Assembly: GCA_937897785.1 (NCBI GenBank)
Contig: CALCNB010000344.1
Coordinates: 1 to 7,119, forward strand
Length of the DNA stretch: 7,119 bases
Reading direction: 5' to 3'
DNA from: an uncultured Cellvibrionales bacterium
GTDB taxonomy: Bacteria; Pseudomonadota; Gammaproteobacteria; Pseudomonadales; UBA7434
This document shows positions 5,581-7,119 of this stretch, in pieces. Numbering within the stretch: the first letter of the stretch is position 1; each line of letters opens with the position of its first letter. Below the pieces are notes generated by a model. The model saw only the letters and a program-made list of their open reading frames with translations. It had not been told where the DNA came from and did no database searches. The position numbers and the translations under genes were made by a program.

Positions 5581-6822
5581 ATGACTCACCCAGTAGCTAC
5601 CGCCGAACAACATGAACAAGAATTGGCAGCGTTAAAATTAATTGAACATCCGACGGTTAAAGCCGCCTATGAGCAGGTTTACCATCATTGGCTAGAAATT
5701 TTGCCACCCAGTGATGTGATGCGCGCCTGTTTTGATGAAGCCTTTGAAGAGGTGATGTTTTCAGCCGCTGTCTGGTCGTCTAACCAAGACCCGTTACGAC
5801 CGAAAGTATCGGTTATTACTCGCTTAGCGCATACGGTTAACGGTCAAGCGATACCGGGTTCACGCTGGGGTATCGATAACCCTGATTCTATTTACCGAGT
5901 GATTCCTATTTCTGGTGACGAAAAATATTTGATTCATGGTCGCGTGGGTAAAAATCGCATGACCGAAAATTACTTTACCCTTTGGGATGACAAAATGGGC
6001 ACCGTTGATGTGCTCGATGGCAATGATTTGGTTTGTGCCGATGATGGTAGCTTCACTATTACGGTCGACAGTGAGCCAGCAGGCGATCGCGTTAATCATG
6101 TGCAAAGTTCACCGACCGCCCATGAGTTTTATATTCGCGATGTGATGCTAAATTGGGATAAAGACGATCCAAATGAACTCACCATTGAGCGCCTAGGGGA
6201 TGAGCCGTCGACGCCGCCAATGACCGACGATGAACAAGCTGAATTAACCGCTAAAATGATGATGCACTTTGCGACTTTTACCACCATGTTATCGAAAGGC
6301 AGCTTCCGTCGTCCGGCTAATGATTTTAGTTTAGCCGTATCGGGTGATAATACGGGCATGCTGCGCAATCAAGTGTACGTCGGTGGGCATTTCAAATTGG
6401 CTGATGACGAAGCCTTTGTGATTGATATCAATGATGGTGGCGCGGCCTACTTTACGGTGCCGATTGCAAATATTTGGGGTACTACGCTCGACATTCTTAA
6501 TCGAACCAGTACCTTAAATAAAGCCCAGTCGGTGGCGAATCCCGACGGCACTTATACTTATGTTCTTTGCGCAAAAGATCCAGGCGTGCATAATTGGCTT
6601 GATACCTGCGGTTTTCCCGAGGGGATGTTAACGTTGCGCATGGCCGAGTTTCCGGGTAAAAAACCAAGCCTTGATTTATCGGCACAGGGCCGAGTGGTTA
6701 AATTTAATGAATTGGCCAAGCATTTGCCAGAGGGTACAACCTATCTCGATGCAGATGGTCGCGCACAGCAGCGCGCAGCGCGTGCTAGTGCTTACAGTCG
6801 TCGTTTACCGGAGATTAAATAA
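5581..6822 (+). CDS. DUF1214 domain-containing protein
   Basis: This protein has 413 residues from ATG 5581 (414 from the adjacent ATG 5578); the ribosome binding site spacing favours 5581. The first ~90 residues are helical with many acidic positions. A segment NPDSIYRVIPISGDEKYLIHGR (about 100-121) resembles the N-terminal part of DUF1214/DUF1254-type proteins. The C-terminal half holds the recognisable DUF1214 signature: NDGGAAYFTVPIANIWG (284-300), then a Tyr-rich strand, then DPGVHNWLDTCG (333-344) with EGMLTLRMAEFPG (347-359). No signal peptide or membrane helix is apparent, so it is probably cytosolic. The function of the family is not established; members occur near oxidoreductases and CoA ligases in actinobacterial and proteobacterial lipid or steroid clusters. 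It lies 50 nt behind the sulfotransferase, and its stop TAA shares one base with the next gene's ATG, indicating translational coupling. Confidence 0.85.
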   Translation: MTHPVATAEQHEQELAALKLIEHPTVKAAYEQVYHHWLEILPPSDVMRACFDEAFEEVMFSAAVWSSNQDPLRPKVSVITRLAHTVNGQAIPGSRWGIDNPDSIYRVIPISGDEKYLIHGRVGKNRMTENYFTLWDDKMGTVDVLDGNDLVCADDGSFTITVDSEPAGDRVNHVQSSPTAHEFYIRDVMLNWDKDDPNELTIERLGDEPSTPPMTDDEQAELTAKMMMHFATFTTMLSKGSFRRPANDFSLAVSGDNTGMLRNQVYVGGHFKLADDEAFVIDINDGGAAYFTVPIANIWGTTLDILNRTSTLNKAQSVANPDGTYTYVLCAKDPGVHNWLDTCGFPEGMLTLRMAEFPGKKPSLDLSAQGRVVKFNELAKHLPEGTTYLDADGRAQQRAARASAYSRRLPEIK

Positions 6823-7119
6823 TGGGTGAGCAGAATAAAACAGACCGCGTTTGGTTAATTACGGGTTGTTCAACGGGTATTGGTCGTGAGATCGCTAATG
6901 TAGTTTTGGCGAGTGGTCAACGTGCCGCGGTGACAGCGCGAAATCCTGATTCGGTGGCTGATTTAGTCGCGGCTTACCCCGATCAAGCATTGGCTTTAGC
7001 TTTAGACGTTACTGAGAATATGGCAGTGACGGCGGCGGTGAATAAAACGCAACAGCATTTTGGCACGATTGATGTGTTAGTGAATAACGCCGGTTACGGC
7101 TATATGTCGGCTTTAGAAG
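6822..7119 (+). CDS. Classical short-chain dehydrogenase/reductase (5' part, cut by window end)
   Basis: The window holds the first 99 residues of a Rossmann-fold SDR; the rest lies beyond base 7119. The cofactor motif TGCSTGIG (14-21) follows the strand VWLI. R40, after the second strand (AVTARNP), suggests a preference for NADP(H). LDVT (61-64) and DVLVNNAGYG (84-93) are the next canonical blocks. The catalytic Tyr-Lys pair is not in view. The GCSTGIGREIA and NNAGYG patterns fit the group of oxidoreductases often annotated as SDR family or retinol-dehydrogenase-like. The ATG (6822-6824) overlaps the upstream TAA by one base as TAATG, and GGAG at 6810-6813 within the upstream gene gives 8-nt spacing, so coupled translation with the DUF1214 gene is likely. 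The substrate is unknown. Confidence 0.92.
   Translation, partial: MGEQNKTDRVWLITGCSTGIGREIANVVLASGQRAAVTARNPDSVADLVAAYPDQALALALDVTENMAVTAAVNKTQQHFGTIDVLVNNAGYGYMSALE

Noticed and set aside
5860..6685. Three open - strand frames (5860-6105, 6129-6368, 6497-6685)
   Set aside because: All are antisense to the DUF1214 gene, have no recognisable domain and no ordered arrangement of their own.

Overview
The window looks like an accessory or catabolic stretch of a Gammaproteobacterium, possibly a marine, lipid-degrading type. This is inferred from moderate AT-leaning composition, AAGGAG-like ribosome binding sites, tight gene packing and the gene families present. No marker gene fixes the taxon. 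No RNA gene, CRISPR array, insertion sequence or phage gene was seen.

Layout. (1) Positions 1-2712, + strand: the possible tail of an upstream gene, then a DUF3237 protein, a four-helix membrane protein of the EXPERA/TMEM97 type, and a FadD17/FATP-like acyl-CoA ligase only 3 nt behind it. (2) After a 75-nt gap, an extended short-chain dehydrogenase (2788-3774) whose YxxxK motif reads YxxxR. (3) On the - strand, a small PPOX-fold flavin/F420-type oxidoreductase of the Rv2061 type (3779-4159), convergent with the dehydrogenase at a 4-nt gap. (4) A 192-nt divergent regulatory region (4160-4351) holding two related palindromes, a 10-bp direct repeat and a near-consensus sigma-70 promoter. (5) On the + strand, a Sulfotransfer_3-type sulfotransferase (4352-5530), a DUF1214 protein (5581-6822) and, overlapping it by one base, a classical SDR cut by the window end.

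How the genes may work together. A CoA ligase that activates a bulky carboxylic acid, two NAD(P)-dependent dehydrogenases, a flavin/F420-type reductase, a sulfotransferase-fold protein and DUF3237/DUF1214 proteins form a mix often met in clusters for steroid, terpenoid or other hydrophobic compound metabolism. The sterol-associated EXPERA-type membrane protein fits that theme. The substrate cannot be read from the sequence, and the shared pathway is an inference from gene adjacency. The most unusual elements are the TMEM97-like protein encoded directly upstream of the CoA ligase, the Lys-to-Arg change in the extended SDR, and the palindrome-rich divergent control region.
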